A DNA stretch of 64,000 nucleotides. Source: Microbacterium sp. SORGH_AS_0428. GTDB taxonomy: Bacteria; Actinomycetota; Actinomycetes; Actinomycetales; Microbacteriaceae. The translations under genes were made by a program, and so were the position numbers. Below, one piece after another: positions 61,128-64,000 of this stretch (position 1 is the first letter of the stretch; each line of letters starts with the position of its first letter). The notes beneath the pieces were generated by a model that saw nothing but the letters and a program-made list of their open reading frames with translations, searched no databases and was not told the origin of the DNA. The DNA is taken from NCBI RefSeq assembly GCF_031453615.1, contig NZ_JAVIZT010000001.1:1426001-1490000 (forward strand). Direction: 5' to 3'.

Positions 61128-62911
61128 TGCGCACCCCCCTCCATGTCCCCATTGCTGCAACGCATGTCCCGGTTGCCGCAGTTTTCGGGGTCGGTTCCTG
61201 CGGGAAGTGGGACATGCCGTGGAGCGGATGCGGCCTGGCGGACCTGTTGCTGCTGCTCCTGCTGCTCGACGTTCGAGCGGGGACGGTCCTGCGGCGAGTG
61301 ATCGACCTCGTCGGGGGTCACCTCGAATGCCGCATCCGTGATGATCGGGATGGCCTGCGTGATCGTCGAGGCCTGGTCGGCCACGAGCCCCGCCAGCCCC
61401 TGGCCCTGCCCGTACTCGACGTGGCCCGGGGCCGCGCCGCCGACGACCCAGGTGTCCTTCGACCCGCCGCCCTGGCTCGAGTTGACGACGAGCTGCCCCT
61501 CCGGGAGCGCGACACGCGTGAGACCCCCGGGCAGCACCCAGATGTCGTCGCCGTCGTTCACGGCGAACGGTCGCAGGTCGGCATGGCGCGGCCGCATCCC
61601 GTCCTCGACGAGCGTGGGGATCGTGGAGAGCATGACGACCGGCTGCGCGATCCACCCGCGCGGGTCGGCCAGCAGGGTCTTGCGGAGCGTCTCGAGCTCG
61701 GCACGCGAGGCGTCGGGACCGACGACGAGCCCCTTGCCGCCGGAGCCGTCGACCGGCTTCACGACGAGCTCGTCGAGGCGGTCCAGCACCTCCTCGAGGG
61801 CCGCCGGGTCCTCGAGCCGCCACGTGTCCACGATCGGGAGGATGGGCTCCTCCGACAGGTAGTAGCGGATGAGGTCGGGCGTGTAGGTGTACAGGAGCTT
61901 GTCGTCGGCGACGCCGTTGCCCACCGCGTTGGCGATCGTGACGTTGCCCATGCGCGCGGCGAGCATGAGCCCCGGCGCGCCCAGCATCGAGTCGGCGCGG
62001 AACTGCAGCGGATCGAGGAAGTCGTCGTCGACCCGGCGGTAGATGACGTCGACGCGCTTGGGCCCGCGGGTCGTGCGCATGAAGACCCGCCCGCCCATGC
62101 ACAGCAGGTCGCGCCCCTCGACGAGCTCCACGCCCATGAGCCGCGCGAGCAGCGTGTGCTCGAAGTACGCCGAGTTGTAGACGCCGGGCGTGAGCACGAC
62201 GACGTTGGGGTCGTCGATGCCGGGCGGGGCCGAGGCGCGCAGGGCCGCGAGCAGCTTGTTGGGGTAGTCGCCCACGGGACGCACCCGCATCGAGAGGAAG
62301 AGCTCGGGCAGGGTCTGCGCCATGACCCGGCGGTTGGAGATGACGTAGCTGACGCCCGAGGGCACGCGCACGTTGTCTTCGAGCACCCGCATCTTGCCGT
62401 GCTCGTCGCGGATGAGGTCGATGCCGGACACCTGGATGCGGACGCCGTTCGCCGAGTGGATGCCGGCGGCCTGGCGGTAGAAGTACTGGCTCGACGCGAT
62501 CAGACGCGCGGGGATCACCCCGTCGCGCACGCAGTTCTGGCGGCCGTAGGCGTCGTCGAGGAACGCTTCGAGGGCCCGGACGCGCTGCTTGACGCCGGCC
62601 TCGATCTCGCTCCACTCCGCGTAGTCGATGATGCGGGGCACCGCATCCAGAGGGAACGGCCGCTCCTCACCCGCGAAGTCGAAGGTGACGCCCTGCGCGA
62701 GGTAGCTGGAGGCGAGCGACTCCGTGCGACCGCGCAGTTCCTCCTGCGTCATGCGCGCCAGCGCCTGGTAGAGCTCGCGGTAGGCGCTGCGCGACTCCGC
62801 CGCCGCTCCGGGATGCGCGGGATGACCGAACATCTCGTCGAACGCGGGCAACCCCTGCGGGGTCTTGCGCGGCGCGAGAGTGGAGCCGTAGCCGTCGAAC
62901 AAGTCGCCCAT
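61118..62911 (-). CDS. circularly permuted ATP-grasp ligase (DUF404/DUF407 type)
   Basis: This 597-residue protein is predicted to form an amide or peptide bond using ATP. Family segments include MFGHPAHPGAAAESRS-like N-terminal sequence, GIDLIRDEHGKMRVLEDNVRVPSG, YNSAYFEHTLLARLMG and ELVVKPVDGSGGKGLVVGP, with the ATP-binding lysine and glycine loop. Conserved sequence ends near residue 560. The tail is Gln-rich (EQQEQQQQ), then a Cys/Pro/Gly-rich stretch (RHVPLPAGTDPENCG and on) encoded by the R3 repeat. It is first in the unit with Alpha-E and transglutaminase genes. Confidence 0.9.
   Translation of the reverse strand: MGDLFDGYGSTLAPRKTPQGLPAFDEMFGHPAHPGAAAESRSAYRELYQALARMTQEELRGRTESLASSYLAQGVTFDFAGEERPFPLDAVPRIIDYAEWSEIEAGVKQRVRALEAFLDDAYGRQNCVRDGVIPARLIASSQYFYRQAAGIHSANGVRIQVSGIDLIRDEHGKMRVLEDNVRVPSGVSYVISNRRVMAQTLPELFLSMRVRPVGDYPNKLLAALRASAPPGIDDPNVVVLTPGVYNSAYFEHTLLARLMGVELVEGRDLLCMGGRVFMRTTRGPKRVDVIYRRVDDDFLDPLQFRADSMLGAPGLMLAARMGNVTIANAVGNGVADDKLLYTYTPDLIRYYLSEEPILPIVDTWRLEDPAALEEVLDRLDELVVKPVDGSGGKGLVVGPDASRAELETLRKTLLADPRGWIAQPVVMLSTIPTLVEDGMRPRHADLRPFAVNDGDDIWVLPGGLTRVALPEGQLVVNSSQGGGSKDTWVVGGAAPGHVEYGQGQGLAGLVADQASTITQAIPIITDAAFEVTPDEVDHSPQDRPRSNVEQQEQQQQVRQAASAPRHVPLPAGTDPENCGNRDMRCSNGDMEGGAQCC
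61142..61216 (-). repeat. R3 repeat element inside the ATP-grasp gene
   Basis: Read on the minus strand, GTCCCACTTCCCGCAGGAA, then GACCCCGAAAACTGCGG, then GGGACATG correspond nearly base for base to the R3 core at 15423-15473. It forms the last 30 or so codons of the ATP-grasp frame and adds the odd C-terminal peptide. Confidence 0.8.
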
Positions 62912-63058
62912 GCGATGAGCCTAATCGCGCGCGTATTGCCAGGATGTTTCTCCGCACGCCGCGATGTGGATCGCGCCAGCCCGGTTCCCGGTCCACCCCG
63001 CACCGCTCCGCCCCCGCAACCCCGTTCCACACGCACCGCCCCCACCCCGCACCACGCG

Positions 63059-64000
63059 TCAGGGACGGGTGCGGGCGGCGCACACGGCACTGATGACGAG
63101 GCAGACGAGCATGCCCGCCGCCATCGGGCCGGCGGTGTGCGATCCGAGGACGCCTCCCACGGGCGCCGCCGCGGCGGCCACCGCGTACTGCGCCGATCCC
63201 ATCAGCGCGGCCCCCGCGCCCGCCGCGAACCGCGCGCGCGACAGGGCGAGGGCGCTCGCACCGGCCAGCACCGCGGATGCCGCGGCCCCGCTCACGAGGA
63301 CGGGCACGAGGAAGGTCACGAGCGTGAACGGCCCCCACAGGGCGAACACCAGCAGCGCGGCGGTCGCCACGAGGGCCGCGCCCTGGGCGGCCGCCATCAT
63401 CCGTCGGATGCCGAAGCGCCCCACCAGCACGGCGTTGATCGTGCTGCCGGCGAGAACGGAACCCGCGTAGAGCGCGTAGACGAGAGCGAACCCCCACGGT
63501 CCCGTGTGCAGGATCTCCTGCGTCACGAAGGAGGATGCGGCGGAGTGCACCGCGAGCGCCGCGAACGCGAACGCCATCGACAGAGCAGGCAGGACATATC
63601 CGCCATCGCGCAGCAGGCGCCCGTAGTTGGCGGCCATGGCGCCGAACCGGAGGATCTGGCGCCGTTCGCGTTCGAGGCTCTCCGGGACGAGGACGGCCGC
63701 CGCGGCCAGCGCGAGGGCGGCGAACACCGCGAGCACGAGAAAGCCCGCCCGCCAGCCGCCGAGCTGCAGCGCCGCGGCGCCGAGGATGGGGGCAGCGAAA
63801 GGACCCGCCGCGATCACGGACATGAGGATGCTGTAGGCGCGGGCTGCCGCCACACCGGTCGCGAGGTCGGCCACGACCGCTCGGGCCACGACGACCACGG
63901 CCGCAGCCCCCAGCCCCTGCGCCACGCGCGTCGCCACGAGCAGCTCGATCGAGCCGACTGCGGCGGATGCGGCGGCGGATGCGGCGAGCAGACCCAGCCC
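63059..64000 (-). CDS. Bcr/CflA-type MFS drug exporter, N-terminus missing
   Basis: The gene enters from the right edge; 314 codons including the stop are visible. About nine hydrophobic helices remain, with ATRVAQGLGAAAVVVVARAV and GPFAAPILGAAALQLGGWR, which are motif B/C regions of Bcr/CflA exporters (bicyclomycin, chloramphenicol and similar). The start codon and first two or three helices lie outside the window. Confidence 0.85.
   Translation of the reverse strand, partial: GLGLLAASAAASAAVGSIELLVATRVAQGLGAAAVVVVARAVVADLATGVAAARAYSILMSVIAAGPFAAPILGAAALQLGGWRAGFLVLAVFAALALAAAAVLVPESLERERRQILRFGAMAANYGRLLRDGGYVLPALSMAFAFAALAVHSAASSFVTQEILHTGPWGFALVYALYAGSVLAGSTINAVLVGRFGIRRMMAAAQGAALVATAALLVFALWGPFTLVTFLVPVLVSGAAASAVLAGASALALSRARFAAGAGAALMGSAQYAVAAAAAPVGGVLGSHTAGPMAAGMLVCLVISAVCAARTRP

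Overview
The window is one continuous chromosomal stretch of a very GC-rich actinobacterium. GTG starts, ATGA/GTGA overlaps between genes, Lsr2, LytR-CpsA-Psr proteins, sortase-type LPQTG and LAVTG tails, and ABC sugar importers with no ATPase of their own all fit. Gene content and the very frequent octamer GGATGCGG point to Microbacteriaceae, most likely Microbacterium; the genus is my inference.

Layout. 1-5.6 kb (all minus): two LytR-CpsA-Psr cell-wall ligases (the first cut by the window edge), then a tight operon that reads, in transcription order, OmpA-domain lipoprotein with eight 17-residue YGDGSGS repeats, DUF3060-like lipoprotein, small membrane protein, response regulator, histidine kinase. 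5.8-7.9 kb: an ATPase/FtsX-type ABC exporter. 7.9-11.3 kb: an LPQTG-anchored GH9 cellulase behind a CebR/CelR-type operator. 11.4-13.1 kb: lsr2, an acetyltransferase flanked by 79-bp direct repeats, tRNA fragments and tRNA-Ser(TGA), which looks like an old integration scar. 13.2-22.4 kb: housekeeping genes (HAD phosphatase, serS, diacylglycerol kinase-like, photolyase, a lipoprotein, luciferase-like oxidoreductase, pheA, pgm).

22.6-48.2 kb is a galactan/arabinogalactan utilisation locus. A cell-surface GH30 galactanase (LAVTG tail) would release oligosaccharides. Two ABC importers (each a binding protein plus two permeases) would bring them in. GH51 arabinofuranosidase, GH35 and GH42 beta-galactosidases and GH36 alpha-galactosidase would split them in the cytoplasm. 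GalK, GalT and GalE (Leloir pathway), with Pgm just upstream, would feed galactose into glycolysis. Three LacI-type repressors sit beside their own 14-bp palindromic operators. Two genes carry one-base insertions: the middle LacI repressor and the second sugar-binding protein. 48.3-52.7 kb adds a GH3 beta-glycosidase divergent from a TetR-esterase pair.

52.7-64 kb: a beta-class DNA methyltransferase with lipoate ligase, a lysophospholipase-like hydrolase, a DHA2 exporter, MarR with an MFS exporter, a conserved transglutaminase/Alpha-E/ATP-grasp trio, and a Bcr/CflA exporter cut by the right edge.

Three families of intergenic inverted-repeat elements recur across the window (R1 at 22.5, 26.9 and 54.7 kb; R2 at 11.3, 35.9 and 36.1 kb; R3 at 15.4 and 61.1 kb), plus one nested palindrome at 59.3 kb. 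One R3 copy lies inside the 3' coding end of the ATP-grasp gene.
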